Shown: one piece after another, positions 19,508-29,467 of the stretch
Layout: each line of letters starts with the position of its first letter
Numbering within the stretch: position 1 is the first letter of the stretch
DNA from: Paracidovorax avenae ATCC 19860
GTDB lineage: Bacteria; Pseudomonadota; Gammaproteobacteria; Burkholderiales; Burkholderiaceae_C
DNA length: 64,000 bases
Direction of reading: 5' to 3'
NCBI RefSeq assembly: GCF_000176855.2
Contig: NC_015138.1
Coordinates: 2,976,001-3,040,000 of the forward strand
Program-made: the position numbers and the translations under genes
The notes under the pieces: model-generated
What the model was told of the DNA's origin: nothing
Databases searched by the model: none
Seen by the model: only the letters and a program-made list of their open reading frames with translations

Positions 19508-19530
19508 CCCCGGCTTATCATCCCCGCCCC

Positions 19531-21198
19531 ATGCCCCAGATCCTGACCGCCGCCCTCTACCACTTCGCGACGCTTCCCGACTGCGAGGCGCTGCGCGGGC
19601 CCCTGCAGGCCGAATGCGAGCGCCATGGCGTGCGCGGCCTGCTGCTGCTGGCCCCGGAGGGGGTGAACGGCACCATTGCCGGTACCGCGGAGGGAGTGCA
19701 GGCGGTGCTGGCCATGCTCCGCGCCCAGCCGCCGCTGGCCGCCCTGCGGCACAAGGAAGCCTGGGGCGACCGCATGCCTTTCTACCGCATGCGCGTGCGC
19801 GTCAAGCGCGAGATCGTCACCCTGGGCGTTCCCGGCGTGGATGCGGCCCGCGATGCCGGCACCTACGTGAAGCCCGGGGACTGGAACGCGCTCATCGATG
19901 ACCCCGAGGTGGTGGTGATCGACGTGCGCAACGGCTACGAGAGCGCCATCGGCAGCTTCGCGCGTGCGGTGCGGCCCGACACCCGGAGCTTTACCGAATT
20001 TCCCGCCTGGGTCGAGGCGCAGACCGCGCCCGGCGGCCTGCTGGCAGGCAAGCCGCGCGTGGCGATGTTCTGCACCGGCGGCATCCGCTGCGAGAAATCC
20101 ACGGCGCTGCTGCGCATGCAGGGTTTCGGCGAGGTCTATCACCTCGAAGGCGGCATCCTGCAGTACCTGGAAGACATGCCCGCCGAAGGCAGCCGCTGGG
20201 AAGGCGACTGCTTCGTGTTCGATGAGCGGGTCTCCGTGTCCCATGGCCTCGTGCCCGGAACGCACCGGCACCTGTGCCGGTCCTGCCGCATGCCGCTCGG
20301 CCCGCAGGACCTGGCCTCGCCCGACTACCTGCCGGGCGTGCGGTGCCCGCACTGCCGCGGCACGCGGGCCGCCGGGGAAGAACGTGCGCTGGCCGAGCGG
20401 GAGCGGCAGATGGCCCTGGCGCGGCAGCGTGGTACGGAGCACCTGGGCGCCCGCCTGCCCACGCCGTCCCGTGCCGGCCCGGTCGCAGGCTCCGCTGCGC
20501 AAGACCATGGTCCGGGGCCCGCGCAAGCCGACGCATCCCTGCCGGTGCTCTACAGCTTCCGCCGGTGCCCATACGCCATCCGGGCGCGCATGGCGATTGC
20601 CGCCAGCGGGCAGCGCTGCGAATGGCGGGAAGTGGTGCTGCGCGACAAACCGGCCGCGATGCTGGCCGCTTCGCCCAAAGGCACGGTGCCCGTCCTGGTG
20701 CTGCCCGGCGGCCGGGTACTGGAGCAGAGCCTGGACATCATGCGGTGGGCCCTGGCGCACCATGATCCTGCGGGCTGGCTGCAGGCGGGCGAGCCGGACG
20801 ACGTGGAAGCACTGATCGCCGCCTGCGACGGCGCGTTCAAGCAGGCGCTGGACCGGTGCAAGTATCCGGAACGCCATCCGGAGGTGCCGCCCGAAGCGGC
20901 GCAGTCGCAGGCCCGGGCATGGCTCGAAGGCCTGGAGGACAGGCTGGGGCGCAGTGCATTCCTGTGCGGAAGCCGCGCTGCGCTGGCTGATGTCGCGCTC
21001 ATGCCCTTCGTGCGCCAGTACGCGGCCATCGACCGCACGGCCTGGCAATCCCTGCCCTGGCCCCGCCTGCAGGCGTGGCTGGCGGCGTGGGAAAGCGGAG
21101 TGCTCTTCGAAGAGGTGATGCACAAGGCCCCGGCATGGCGCGAAGGGCAGGATGTGCAGTACTTTCCACCCGGACAGGCCCGCGACAGCGCCGCTTGA
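19531..21198 (+). CDS. trhO: TrhO-type rhodanese fused to a glutathione S-transferase domain
   Basis: 555 residues. Residues 1 to about 300 are a complete TrhO/YceA protein, which in characterised bacteria makes 5-hydroxyuridine in tRNA: N-terminal acylphosphatase-like part, then rhodanese with Cys181 in CTGGIRCEKSTA. Two CxxC pairs (C249/C252, C272/C275) form a zinc-ribbon-like tail. After a linker rich in Ala/Pro/Gly (about 300-335), residues 338-545 read as a thioredoxin-fold GST (YSFRRCPYAIRAR, KGTVPVLVLPGG, EQSLDIMRWAL) with a helical C-terminal part. One continuous frame with no plausible internal start at the join. Confidence 0.9.
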   Translation: MPQILTAALYHFATLPDCEALRGPLQAECERHGVRGLLLLAPEGVNGTIAGTAEGVQAVLAMLRAQPPLAALRHKEAWGDRMPFYRMRVRVKREIVTLGVPGVDAARDAGTYVKPGDWNALIDDPEVVVIDVRNGYESAIGSFARAVRPDTRSFTEFPAWVEAQTAPGGLLAGKPRVAMFCTGGIRCEKSTALLRMQGFGEVYHLEGGILQYLEDMPAEGSRWEGDCFVFDERVSVSHGLVPGTHRHLCRSCRMPLGPQDLASPDYLPGVRCPHCRGTRAAGEERALAERERQMALARQRGTEHLGARLPTPSRAGPVAGSAAQDHGPGPAQADASLPVLYSFRRCPYAIRARMAIAASGQRCEWREVVLRDKPAAMLAASPKGTVPVLVLPGGRVLEQSLDIMRWALAHHDPAGWLQAGEPDDVEALIAACDGAFKQALDRCKYPERHPEVPPEAAQSQARAWLEGLEDRLGRSAFLCGSRAALADVALMPFVRQYAAIDRTAWQSLPWPRLQAWLAAWESGVLFEEVMHKAPAWREGQDVQYFPPGQARDSAA

Positions 21199-21276
21199 AG
21201 GCTGCCGACCGCGCCCGGCAGGACGCTGCCAGTGCTCGGGCCGCGGGATCCGGCAGCCCGGAGAGCCCGGAGAGGC

Positions 21277-21804
21277 TCAGGCTGCGGAAAAACCGCCGCG
21301 GCTGCGACGCGGGGCGCGGACCAGCATTACCAGAAGCACCAGGGCCATCAGGACGAAGCACACGAAGGACCAGTTGGCGATGCTGCCTCCCAGGAAGGTC
21401 CAGTCGATGGCGGCGCAATCACCGGAGCCGCGGAAGATCATCGGAATGGCGCGGCTGATCGGAAAGTTCTCGATCATTCCGTAGAAGTCGCGGCCGCAGG
21501 TGGCGATCTCGGGCGGATACCACTGCAGCCAGCTCTGGCGCGCCGCCACGAAGGCGCCGAATCCGGACATCAGCAGCGCCAGCACACCCCAGGTCATCCA
21601 CCAGCCACGGCCGCCGCGCAGGCTGCCCAGGCCCGTGAACACCGCCACGCCGATGAGCGCGTAGCGCTGCACGATGCACATGGGGCACGGCTCGAGGCCG
21701 ACCACGTGCTGCAGGTACATGCCGAAGGCGAGCATCGCGATGCAGGCCGCGGAGATGAGGGCCAGCACGCGGCGCGGTGCGGCATCCAACCAGTTCGAAA
21801 CCAT
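21277..21804 (-). CDS. dsbB: disulfide bond formation protein B
   Basis: 175-residue inner-membrane protein that reoxidises DsbA and passes electrons to quinone. Four helices. The two functional cysteine pairs are Cys40/Cys43 (EPCPMCIVQRY) and Cys103/Cys130 (TCGRDFYG and GSGDCAAIDWTFLG). The start MVSNWL was chosen over a 16-codon extension of non-membrane character. The 61-bp gap to cysA on the same strand makes co-transcription with the sulfate operon possible. Confidence 0.95.
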   Translation of the reverse strand: MVSNWLDAAPRRVLALISAACIAMLAFGMYLQHVVGLEPCPMCIVQRYALIGVAVFTGLGSLRGGRGWWMTWGVLALLMSGFGAFVAARQSWLQWYPPEIATCGRDFYGMIENFPISRAIPMIFRGSGDCAAIDWTFLGGSIANWSFVCFVLMALVLLVMLVRAPRRSRGGFSAA

Positions 21805-21864
21805 GGAATCCTTGTCCTTGAAAACCCGGGCGTCGCAGGCGGCATCCGGCAAGGATGCAGCGTG

Positions 21865-22989
21865 TCAGATGCCCGCGGCGTGGTCCAGAAAAACGCGGGC
21901 GCGGCGCGGCGTCACCACCAGCGTTTCACCCTCCCTGAAGCCCGCCTCCCGGAACTGCTGCGCCGGTATCTGCGCTTCGATCAGGGCGTCGGGCTCCGCA
22001 TTGTCCGCTGATTTGTGATCGGTATCCGGGATAAGTTCCAGGCGCGCGATCGGGCCGACCACGATGGCACGGGACAGCTGCGCCACGATGCCGCGGGGGC
22101 GGCCGTCAGCGCCCACGCCCTGCCCTGGCGAATAGCGCTCCACGTCCAGGTCATGGGGGCGCACGTAAGCGAAGGCGGCGGCATTCTGGGCGGAGGCGTG
22201 CTCGGGCGAATCGATGGCCATGCCCTCCACATGCACCAGGCCCTCGTGCGCGCGGCCGTGGAACAGGTTCACGTCGCCCAGGAAGCCGTAGACGAAGGGG
22301 CTCGCCGGCTGGTCCCAGACTTCCTGGGGAGAGCCGCTCTGCTCGATACGCCCCTGGTTGATGACCACCACGCGGTCGGCCACTTCCAGCGCTTCTTCCT
22401 GGTCGTGGGTGACGAAGATCGAGGTCACATGCAGTTCGTCATGCAGCCGGCGCAGCCAGCGGCGCAGTTCCTTGCGCACCTTGGCATCCAGCGCGCCGAA
22501 GGGTTCGTCCAGCAGCAGCACCTTGGGCTCCACGGCGAGCGCGCGCGCCAGGGCGATGCGCTGGCGCTGCCCGCCGGACAGCTGCGAGGGATGGCGGTCG
22601 GCCAGCCAGTCGAGCTGCACGAGCTTGAGCAGGTCCATCACCTTCTGGCGGATCTGCGCCTCGGACGGACGCTCGGAGCGCGGCTTCACGCGCAGGCCGA
22701 ACGCCACGTTCTCGAACACCGTCATGTGCCGGAACAGCGCATAGTGCTGGAACACGAAGCCCACGCCCCGGTCGCGCACGTGCACGTCGGTGGTGTCTTC
22801 CCCCGAGAAGTGGATGCTGCCCGTGTCGGGCGTCTCCAGCCCCGCGATGATGCGCAGCAGCGTGGTCTTGCCGCAGCCGGACGGCCCGAGCAGCGCGATG
22901 AGTTCGCCGGACTGGATGTCCAGGCTCACGTCCCGCAGGGCCTGGAAGTCGCCGAACTGCTTGCTGATGTTGCGGATTTCGATGCTCAT
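21865..22989 (-). CDS. cysA: sulfate/thiosulfate import ATP-binding protein
   Basis: 374-residue ATPase of the sulfate ABC importer. Walker [10 protein letters not shown], signature [15 protein letters not shown], Walker [13 protein letters not shown], and the switch His in [15 protein letters not shown]. The C-terminal TOBE-like regulatory domain (from about 240, [11 protein letters not shown]) is typical of CysA. Last cistron after cysW, with a 19-bp gap. Confidence 0.96.
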   Translation of the reverse strand: MSIEIRNISKQFGDFQALRDVSLDIQSGELIALLGPSGCGKTTLLRIIAGLETPDTGSIHFSGEDTTDVHVRDRGVGFVFQHYALFRHMTVFENVAFGLRVKPRSERPSEAQIRQKVMDLLKLVQLDWLADRHPSQLSGGQRQRIALARALAVEPKVLLLDEPFGALDAKVRKELRRWLRRLHDELHVTSIFVTHDQEEALEVADRVVVINQGRIEQSGSPQEVWDQPASPFVYGFLGDVNLFHGRAHEGLVHVEGMAIDSPEHASAQNAAAFAYVRPHDLDVERYSPGQGVGADGRPRGIVAQLSRAIVVGPIARLELIPDTDHKSADNAEPDALIEAQIPAQQFREAGFREGETLVVTPRRARVFLDHAAGI

Positions 22990-23008
22990 GTGTGTCTCCG
23001 GTCCTGGA

Positions 23009-23956
23009 TCAGCGGGTCGTCGTGGCGGAAGCGGCAGGTGCGCCCCGCGCCATGGACGCGGCGGCAGGGGTGGGGGTGGGCCGCTCGGGCGGAAGCTGCG
23101 CGGCGGCCTTGCGCTCCTGCTCGCTGCGCCACTCGGCGAAGGTCTTGATCACCAGGGTGACCAGGGCGAGCAGCGCCAGCAGCGAGGCCGCAGCGAACGC
23201 CGCGACGGACTGGTACTCGTTGTAGAGGATCTCGACGTGCAGCGGGATGGTGTTGGTCTGCCCGCGGATATGCCCCGAGACCACCGACACGGCGCCGAAT
23301 TCGCCCATGGCGCGCGCATTGCACAGGATCACGCCGTACAACAGCCCCCACTTGATGTTGGGCAGCGTCACGTGCCAGAAGGTCTGCCAGCCGCTCGCGC
23401 CCAGCACGATCGCGGCCTGCTCCTCGTCGCTGCCCTGCGCCTGCATCAGGGGAATGAGTTCACGCGCGATGAAGGGGAACGTGACGAACACGGTCGCCAG
23501 CACGATGCCCGGCACGGCGAAGATGATCTTGATGTCGTGAGCGGCGAGCCACGGGCCCAGCCAGCCGTTGGCGCCGAACATGAGCACATAGACCAGGCCG
23601 GCGACCACCGGCGAGACGGAGAACGGCAGGTCCACCAGCGTGGTGAGGAAGGCCTTGCCACGGAACTCGTACTTGGCGATGGCCCAGGCAGCCGCCACGC
23701 CGAAGACGAGGTTGAGCGGCACCGCGATGGCGGCCGTGATGAGCGTCAGGCGGATGGCGGACCAGGCATCGGGCTCGCGCAGCGCATCCAGGTAGGCGCC
23801 GACACCCTTGCGCAACGCCTCGGTGAACACGGCCGCGAGCGGCAGCACGAGGAACAGCAGCAGGAAGGCCAGCGCGATACCGATCAGTGTCCAGCGGACC
23901 CAGGGGGCTTCGGTGGTGCCGGCCTGGGCTCGGCGGACGATGCGTGTCGAATTCAT
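23009..23956 (-). CDS. cysW: sulfate ABC transporter permease CysW
   Basis: 315 residues, six membrane helices. The EAA loop that contacts CysA is visible as [28 protein letters not shown]. The start MNSTRIV overlaps the cysT stop by four bases. The tail after the last helix is Ala/Pro-rich and longer than usual (about 40 residues). Forms the channel with CysT. Confidence 0.94.
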   Translation of the reverse strand: MNSTRIVRRAQAGTTEAPWVRWTLIGIALAFLLLFLVLPLAAVFTEALRKGVGAYLDALREPDAWSAIRLTLITAAIAVPLNLVFGVAAAWAIAKYEFRGKAFLTTLVDLPFSVSPVVAGLVYVLMFGANGWLGPWLAAHDIKIIFAVPGIVLATVFVTFPFIARELIPLMQAQGSDEEQAAIVLGASGWQTFWHVTLPNIKWGLLYGVILCNARAMGEFGAVSVVSGHIRGQTNTIPLHVEILYNEYQSVAAFAAASLLALLALVTLVIKTFAEWRSEQERKAAAQLPPERPTPTPAAASMARGAPAASATTTR

Positions 23957-24828
23957 GTGCTCTTGCGCTGCCAGGCCTGCAGCGCGTTGATGATGAAAAG
24001 CAGCGCGAAGGAAATGACCAGCATCACCACGGCCACGGCCGTGGCGCCTGCGTAGTCGTACTGCTCCAGCTTGCCGATGATGATGAGGGGCGTGATTTCG
24101 GACACCATGGGCATGTTGCCGGCGATGAAGATCACCGAGCCGTATTCCCCCACCGCACGCGCGAAGGCCATGGCAAAGCCGGTCAGCAGCGCGGGCGTGA
24201 TGGAAGGCAGGATGACCTTGGTGAAGATCTGCCACCGGGTCGCGCCCAGGCTGGTGGCGGCTTCCTCGAGTTCCTTCTCGGCGTCCTCCAGCACGGGCTG
24301 CACGGTGCGGACCACGAAAGGCAGGCCGATGAAGATCAGGGCGATGACCACGCCCGCGGGCTTGAACGCGAGCTGGATGCCCAGGGGCTCCAGGTACTGC
24401 CCCACCCAGCCGTTGCCGGCCAACAGCGCAGTGAGCGAGATGCCCGCCACGGCCGTCGGCAACGCGAATGGCAGATCGACCAGCGCATCGACGATCTTCT
24501 TGCCGGGAAAGCGGTAGCGCACCAGCACCCAGGCGATCAGCAGGCCGAACACGAGATTCACCAGCGCCGCCAGGAAGGACGCGCCGAACGTGAGCCGGTA
24601 CGACGCCAGCACCCGCGGCGCGCTGATCGCCGTCCAGAACTGCTCCCAGGTCAGCGTGAAGGTCTTGAAGACCAGCGCCGACAGCGGGATGAGCACGATG
24701 ATGCTCAGGTAGAAGAGCGTGTAGCCCAGCGTGAGTCCGAAGCCGGGCAGCACGCGGCGGGCACCGCCACTCCGGGCACGGCCGGACGCAGGCGCCCGGG
24801 CGCCCGGGGAAGGAATGGCCGCGCCCAT
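23953..24828 (-). CDS. cysT: sulfate ABC transporter permease CysT
   Basis: 291 residues, six helices starting at about 25. EAA loop [25 protein letters not shown]. The arrangement sbp-cysT-cysW-cysA on one strand with 3 to 19-bp gaps or overlaps is the standard sulfate importer operon. The N-terminal 20 residues are Ala/Gly/Arg-rich and cytoplasmic. Confidence 0.94.
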   Translation of the reverse strand: MGAAIPSPGARAPASGRARSGGARRVLPGFGLTLGYTLFYLSIIVLIPLSALVFKTFTLTWEQFWTAISAPRVLASYRLTFGASFLAALVNLVFGLLIAWVLVRYRFPGKKIVDALVDLPFALPTAVAGISLTALLAGNGWVGQYLEPLGIQLAFKPAGVVIALIFIGLPFVVRTVQPVLEDAEKELEEAATSLGATRWQIFTKVILPSITPALLTGFAMAFARAVGEYGSVIFIAGNMPMVSEITPLIIIGKLEQYDYAGATAVAVVMLVISFALLFIINALQAWQRKST

Positions 24829-24831
24829 GGA

Positions 24832-25845
24832 TCAGCGGCCGCCGGGGGTGTAGAGCTTGTCGAACTGGCCGCCGTCGTTGAAGTGCACCTTCTGCGCTTC
24901 ACCCAGCGAGCCGAAGTACTTGGCGACGGTGAACTGCCTGACCGGCTTGAAGACATCGGCGTGCTTCTTGAGCACGGCTTCCGAGCGGGGACGCAGGGCA
25001 TGCTGGGCGGCAATTTCCTGGCCCTCGTCGGAATACAGGTAGTCCAGGTAGGCCTTGGCGAGGTCGCCCGTGCCCTTCCTGGCCACGGTACGCTCCACCA
25101 CGGCGACGGGGTTCTCGGCCACCACGCTCACCGAGGGATAGACGGCATCGACCTTGCCCTTGCCGAATTCGCGCTCGATGGACAGCACCTCGGATTCGAA
25201 CGTGATGAGCACGTCGCCCGTGTTGCGCTGCAGGAAGATGCTGGTCGCATCGCGCCCGCCCTTGCCCAGCACCGGCACGTTCTTGTAGAGCTTGCCCACG
25301 AACTCCGCTGCCTGCGCATCGGTGCCGCCATTCTCGCGCACGGCGCCCCAGGCGGCCAGGTAGGCATAGCGGCCGTTGCCGCCCGTCTTGGGGTTCACCA
25401 CGACCACCTGTACGCCCGGCTTGACCAGGTCGTCCCAGTCCTTGATGTTCTTCGGGTTGCCCTTGCGCACCAGGAACAGCATGGTGGAGGTGGTGGGCGA
25501 TGCGTCGTTGGGGAATTTCTTCGCCCAGTCCTTCGCCACCACGCCGTTGGCCGCGAGGAAGTCGATGTCGGTGGTGGTGTTGAACGTGACCACGTCGGCG
25601 GCGAGGCCATCGTTCACCGCACGGGCCTGCGCACTGGAGCCGCCATGGGCCTGGTCGATGCGCACGTCCTTGCCGGTGGTCTTCTTGTAATGGGTGACGA
25701 AGGCCTGGTTGTAGTCCTTGTAGAACTCGCGGGCGACGTCATAGGAAACATTGAGCAGCGTGGCCGTCTGCGCGGACGCCACGCCGGCCGTGGCGGCAAG
25801 GGCCAGTGCGGCCAGCAGGGTCTTGAGTCTCGTCCGGGAATTCAT
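24832..25845 (-). CDS. sbp: sulfate-binding periplasmic protein
   Basis: 337 residues. Signal peptide to about residue 24 ([17 protein letters not shown]). The mature protein opens [21 protein letters not shown], the Sbp/CysP hallmark, and has [26 protein letters not shown] and [13 protein letters not shown], the sulfate-contact loops. The start MNSRTRLK was chosen; the frame extends 21 codons further without signal-peptide sense. First gene of the operon. An AT-rich dyad lies 64 bases upstream. Confidence 0.95.
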   Translation of the reverse strand: MNSRTRLKTLLAALALAATAGVASAQTATLLNVSYDVAREFYKDYNQAFVTHYKKTTGKDVRIDQAHGGSSAQARAVNDGLAADVVTFNTTTDIDFLAANGVVAKDWAKKFPNDASPTTSTMLFLVRKGNPKNIKDWDDLVKPGVQVVVVNPKTGGNGRYAYLAAWGAVRENGGTDAQAAEFVGKLYKNVPVLGKGGRDATSIFLQRNTGDVLITFESEVLSIEREFGKGKVDAVYPSVSVVAENPVAVVERTVARKGTGDLAKAYLDYLYSDEGQEIAAQHALRPRSEAVLKKHADVFKPVRQFTVAKYFGSLGEAQKVHFNDGGQFDKLYTPGGR

Positions 25846-25908
25846 GTGTGCGTCGCCCAGGTTGTCTGTGAATGCAACCCATTGTGAACGCCCCTGCTTC
25901 CAACTCAA

Positions 25909-25922
25909 AAGAATAGATTCTT
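25909..25922. promoter_or_regulatory. AT-rich dyad upstream of sbp (possible CysB site)
   Basis: AAGAAT-AG-ATTCTT, 6+6 dyad in an AT-rich patch, 64 bases before the sbp start and next to TTAATTAATC. Position and composition suit a LysR-type activator such as CysB, but CysB sites are poorly conserved, so this is tentative. Confidence 0.35.
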
Positions 25923-25971
25923 GTTAATTAATCAGCGTGGCGCATAAGGCATCGCGAAACGAGCCCTGCCC

Positions 25972-26553
25972 TCATGCCGCCGAGCGCACCGGCTCCACGC
26001 CGCCGCCCGCTCCCCAGGCCACGTCTTCCGTCAGGGAGTGCAGCAGGGCCCAGCCGAGCGGCCACTCTCCGTGGCCCGAATCCACGTTGATGTGCCCGGC
26101 CTGCTGCAGCCGGACGAATTCGCTGCCCCAGGCCCGGGCGTAGGCGCCGGCCAGGCGGATGGGGCAATACGGGTCGTTGCTGCTGGCCACCAGGATGCTG
26201 CGATAGGGCAAGGGCGCATAGGGCACGGGTGCGAAATCGCTGAGCACGGCCCGGCGCTCCGGGTCGGCGGGCGCCACCAGCAGGGCACCCGTCACGCGGG
26301 AGCGTGCCTGCGGGCCCATGTGTGCCGATGCGATGCAGCCCAGGCTGTGTGCGACGATGACCACCGGGTGGGGCGCCTCCAGCACGGTGCGCTCCAGCGT
26401 CCGCACCCAGGCCTCGCGCGTCGGGGTGATCCAGTCGTCCTGCACGACCCTGCGCGCTCCAGGCAGGCGATCGGCCCAGAGGGTCTGCCAATGGCCGGGA
26501 CCGGAGTCGCGCCAACCCGGCACCACGATGATGGAGCGGTCCGTGCCGGTCAT
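25972..26553 (-). CDS. RBBP9/YdeN family serine hydrolase
   Basis: 193-residue alpha/beta hydrolase. It begins with VVPGWRDSGPGHWQTLW, the family opening, has the nucleophile Ser in VIVAHSLGCIA, Asp in SSNDPYCP, and the late His in QQAGHINVDSGHGEWP. The substrate is unknown. The ATG at 26553 is chosen as it sits just before the domain; a longer frame to 26679 is Ser/Gly-rich without similarity. Beside the sulfate operon but 126 bp before sbp, so probably separate. Confidence 0.85.
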   Translation of the reverse strand: MTGTDRSIIVVPGWRDSGPGHWQTLWADRLPGARRVVQDDWITPTREAWVRTLERTVLEAPHPVVIVAHSLGCIASAHMGPQARSRVTGALLVAPADPERRAVLSDFAPVPYAPLPYRSILVASSNDPYCPIRLAGAYARAWGSEFVRLQQAGHINVDSGHGEWPLGWALLHSLTEDVAWGAGGGVEPVRSAA

Positions 26554-26761
26554 GGCAGCCTCCGCACGGGAGGAGACGTCCGGGCGGCCGGCGCCGCCGC
26601 CATGGGACGGCAGGGGTACTGCCGACACGGAGGTTCGCTGTGGGGGACTGCTGCAGCCATGGGCATCGCTCCTTTGCATGCATGAATTGGAGCGATTCTG
26701 GTGGGGCAGCTATAAAACCCAAACGAATATCTGGTTCTGAATTTATGAATATCTCATCTAT

Positions 26762-27466
26762 TCAGAGGGGCTGCCGACGATCACCCGCATCCCACAGCAG
26801 CAGGAGAACCTGCCATTGCGCCGCCACCAGGGCGAGGTAGGCGAATAGTTCCGCCCACTCTTCCACGACCACGGCCCGGCCCTGCAGGAAGCCAGCCACC
26901 GGAATGCCCAGATGCCCTTCGGCATAGGTGCTGAGCGCGGCAGCCAGCAACAGGACGGCCAGTTCCGGCCATGCGAATTGCCGGGAGCGTAGCAAGGCCG
27001 GCACGGCCTGCAGGACCCGCGAACGCAGGAGCACCCAGGCACACCACGCGAGTACGAGGAGCGCCAACGGGGCCACCGCGGGCTTGTACCAGAGCACCGA
27101 GGAGGAATAGACAGGCCCCTCTGCAGAGAAGCCTATCGGGGGCAGCAACGCTGCGCCCCAGCTCAGCTCGCGTGCCGCCATCAGGCACCAGACCGGCGCC
27201 GAGGCCAGCGCGAGCCCTTTGGCCACCGGGCCCGCCATGCGCCCGCGGGCGACCAGCACGGCCATGCAGGCACCCGCCAGCAGAAGGACCACCTGGGAGT
27301 CTTCCAGCAGGCCGTTTTCCCAACCGGCTGAGACGGGAAGGACGGACGCGACCGCGCCGCTGAGCGCCAGCCCCAGGAGCATGAAGGCCAGCCACAGCCG
27401 GCGCCAGAGGACGGATTGCGGAGGAACGTGGAACGTCACCGGGGACGCGGAAGCAGCGGTGTTCAT
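26762..27466 (-). CDS. hypothetical multi-pass membrane protein
   Basis: 234 residues, not recognised. About six predicted membrane helices, e.g. LWLAFMLLGLALSGAVASV, VVLLLAGACMAVLVA, APLALLVLAWCAWVLL and ELAVLLLAAALSTYAEG. Charged and acidic residues are conserved-looking within or at helix ends (AARELSWG, YAEGHLG, VVEEWAELFAYL), which hints at a catalytic or transport role. The start MNTAASAS was used; the 16 codons upstream have no membrane character. A TetR-type dyad lies about 130 bases upstream. Confidence 0.7.
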   Translation of the reverse strand: MNTAASASPVTFHVPPQSVLWRRLWLAFMLLGLALSGAVASVLPVSAGWENGLLEDSQVVLLLAGACMAVLVARGRMAGPVAKGLALASAPVWCLMAARELSWGAALLPPIGFSAEGPVYSSSVLWYKPAVAPLALLVLAWCAWVLLRSRVLQAVPALLRSRQFAWPELAVLLLAAALSTYAEGHLGIPVAGFLQGRAVVVEEWAELFAYLALVAAQWQVLLLLWDAGDRRQPL

Positions 27467-27596
27467 GGACGGACGGAGGGACGGCAACGAAGGCCCTGCA
27501 TGGCAGGGGTGCACACGCGCGGCGGGGCGGCAGCCCTTGCATCCCCATCACCAGGGATGTCGCTGCGCGTACGTGATTTACCGAAGAGTCCACAAA

Positions 27597-27612
27597 GTGA
27601 CCGATCAGTTAC
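27597..27612. promoter_or_regulatory. TetR-type palindrome upstream of the membrane protein
   Basis: GTGACCGATCAGTTAC, a 16-bp near-palindrome centred on GATC (GTrACyGATCrGTyAC). Its size and symmetry match TetR-family operators. No TetR gene lies in this window, so the regulator, if any, is elsewhere. Confidence 0.35.
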
Positions 27613-27666
27613 GAAACAGTGTACGGCACGTGTGTAAAGCGCGTGTAATGCAACGCGCGCAGGGGA

Positions 27667-28608
27667 TCAGGCAGTGCGCGTGTCGCCGCGCCGGCAGACC
27701 ACCTCGTTGTGCCCGGGAACGGTTTCACCGAGGAAGTCCAGGAAGCGCCGCACGGCCGGGGCCAGGCCGCGGCGCGACGGGAACACGGCGTGCACCACCC
27801 CGCGCGGGGTGGACCAGCCGGGCAGGATGCGCACCAGGCGCCCTTCACCCAGTTCGGCCTGGCACATATAGTCGGGCAGCCAGCACAGGCCGGTGCCGGC
27901 GAGCGCGGCGAACTTGAGGGTGAGCAGGTCGTCCGCCACGTACCGGGGAGTGAGCTGCACCACCTCTTCCTGGCCTTCCGGTCCGACCAGCCGCAGGCTG
28001 GAGCGGCCGTCCATGGCGGACATGGCCATGCTGTCCAGCCGCGCCAGCCCGGCCACGCTCGTCGGCGTGCCCTGCCGGGCCAGCAGCGCGGGACTGGCCA
28101 CCAGCACCTGCCGGGCATCGTCGAGCCGCTTGACGACCATGCTGCCGCTATCGTCCAGGTTGGGCCGCACGCGCAGGGCCACGTCCACGCCCTCTTCCAC
28201 CAGATCGACGGCCCGGTTGGTGACCTGCATCTCCACCCGCACCTGGGGATGGCGCTCCAGGAAGATCGGCATCAGCTCGCCCAGCACTGTCTGGGCGAGC
28301 GTGACCGGGCAGCTCACGCGCACCGTGCCGCGCGGCTCCGTCTGGACCTCGGCCACCGCGTCGGAGGCGGCCTGCGCTGCCTCCCGCACCGCTTGGCAGT
28401 GGCGCAGGTAGGACTCGCCGATCTCCGTGAGCGACAGCTTGCGGGTGGTGCGCTGCAGCAGGCGCACGCCCAGTTGCGCCTCGAGGTCGGACACGCGCCG
28501 CGACAGCCGGGATTTCGGGATGCCGAGCGCACGGCCCGCGGCCGCGAAGCCGCCCCGCTCCACCACCTCGGCGAAGTACAGCATGTCGTTCAGGTCTTGC
28601 ATGGCCAT
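27667..28608 (-). CDS. LysR family transcriptional regulator
   Basis: 313 residues. HTH at 1-65 (LNDMLYFAEVVERGGFAAAGRALGIPKSRLSRRVSDLEAQLGVRLL) of the CrgA/YafC-like branch, then a substrate domain (RGTVRVSCPVTLAQTVLGELMP, GVDVALRVRPNLDDS). Divergent from azoR across 133 bp containing an ACGAT-CT-ATCGT dyad, so it likely regulates that azoreductase, a layout common for quinone- or electrophile-responsive LysR proteins. Confidence 0.9.
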   Translation of the reverse strand: MAMQDLNDMLYFAEVVERGGFAAAGRALGIPKSRLSRRVSDLEAQLGVRLLQRTTRKLSLTEIGESYLRHCQAVREAAQAASDAVAEVQTEPRGTVRVSCPVTLAQTVLGELMPIFLERHPQVRVEMQVTNRAVDLVEEGVDVALRVRPNLDDSGSMVVKRLDDARQVLVASPALLARQGTPTSVAGLARLDSMAMSAMDGRSSLRLVGPEGQEEVVQLTPRYVADDLLTLKFAALAGTGLCWLPDYMCQAELGEGRLVRILPGWSTPRGVVHAVFPSRRGLAPAVRRFLDFLGETVPGHNEVVCRRGDTRTA

Positions 28609-28637
28609 GGCTCCCTGTCCATCGTCTCATGGATGGA

Positions 28638-28649
28638 ACGATCTATCGT
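28638..28649. promoter_or_regulatory. dyad between LysR gene and azoR
   Basis: ACGAT-CT-ATCGT, perfect 5+5 dyad 29 bases upstream of the LysR start and about 90 before azoR. Candidate LysR operator controlling both directions. Confidence 0.4.
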
Positions 28650-28741
28650 AAATGCTCTGCCTTATCAATGCATCCACACCGCCGCACAATCCAATCAACG
28701 CCACATGGTGTGGCCATTGACCCGACATCAGGAGAAATACC

Positions 28742-29383
28742 ATGCAACTGCTGCACATCGACTCCGCCATCACCGGCAACGCATCCGTTTCGCGCCAGCT
28801 GACCGCCAAGACCGTGGCCGCCTGGGTGGCCGCCCACCCCGGCACCGAGGTGCAATACCTCGATCTCGTGGCGCAGGCTCCGGGGCATTTCACCATGGAC
28901 GCGATGGCTCCCCGCACGGGCCAGACCGACGGGCTGAGCGAGTCGCAGCAGCGTGAGAACGCCGTGTCCGAATCGCTGGTGAGCCAGTTCCTCGCGGCCG
29001 ATGTGGTCGTGGTCGGCGCACCCTTCTACAACTTCGGCATCCCCACGCAGCTCAAGGCCTGGATCGACCGCATCGCCCAGCCCGGCCGCACGTTCCGCTA
29101 CGGCGCCAACGGCCCCGAAGGTTTGGCAAAAGGCAAGACGGTGATCGTGGTGTCGTCGCGCGGCGGCGTGTATTCCACGAGCGATGCCGGCCGGGCGCTG
29201 GAGCACCAGGAGAGCTACCTGCAGACGGTGTTCGGCTTCTTCGGCGTTACCGACGTGCGCTTCGTGCGTGCAGAAGGCGTGGCCATGGGCCCGGACGCCC
29301 GCGCCCAGGCGCTCTCGAGCGCCGATGCCGACATCCAGGCACATGCCGCGGTACCTGCCGCCACGCTGGCCGAAGCGGCCTGA
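28742..29383 (+). CDS. azoR: FMN-dependent NADH-azoreductase
   Basis: 213-residue flavodoxin-fold reductase acting on azo dyes and quinones. N-terminal [20 protein letters not shown] binds the FMN phosphate; [19 protein letters not shown] and SSRGGVYS are the other family signatures. ATG with GGAG 8 bases ahead. The divergent LysR gene is the probable regulator. It converges on the FMN reductase gene; the gap holds a CTGCAGCGG/CCGCTGCAG hairpin without a T-run. Confidence 0.93.
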   Translation: MQLLHIDSAITGNASVSRQLTAKTVAAWVAAHPGTEVQYLDLVAQAPGHFTMDAMAPRTGQTDGLSESQQRENAVSESLVSQFLAADVVVVGAPFYNFGIPTQLKAWIDRIAQPGRTFRYGANGPEGLAKGKTVIVVSSRGGVYSTSDAGRALEHQESYLQTVFGFFGVTDVRFVRAEGVAMGPDARAQALSSADADIQAHAAVPAATLAEAA

Positions 29384-29467
29384 ACACCACGCTCCGGCCT
29401 GCGGCAGGCACCTGCAGCGGGCCGCCGCTGCAGCGGGCGTCCGGGGCGTCCGGACGCGAGGCCCCTG

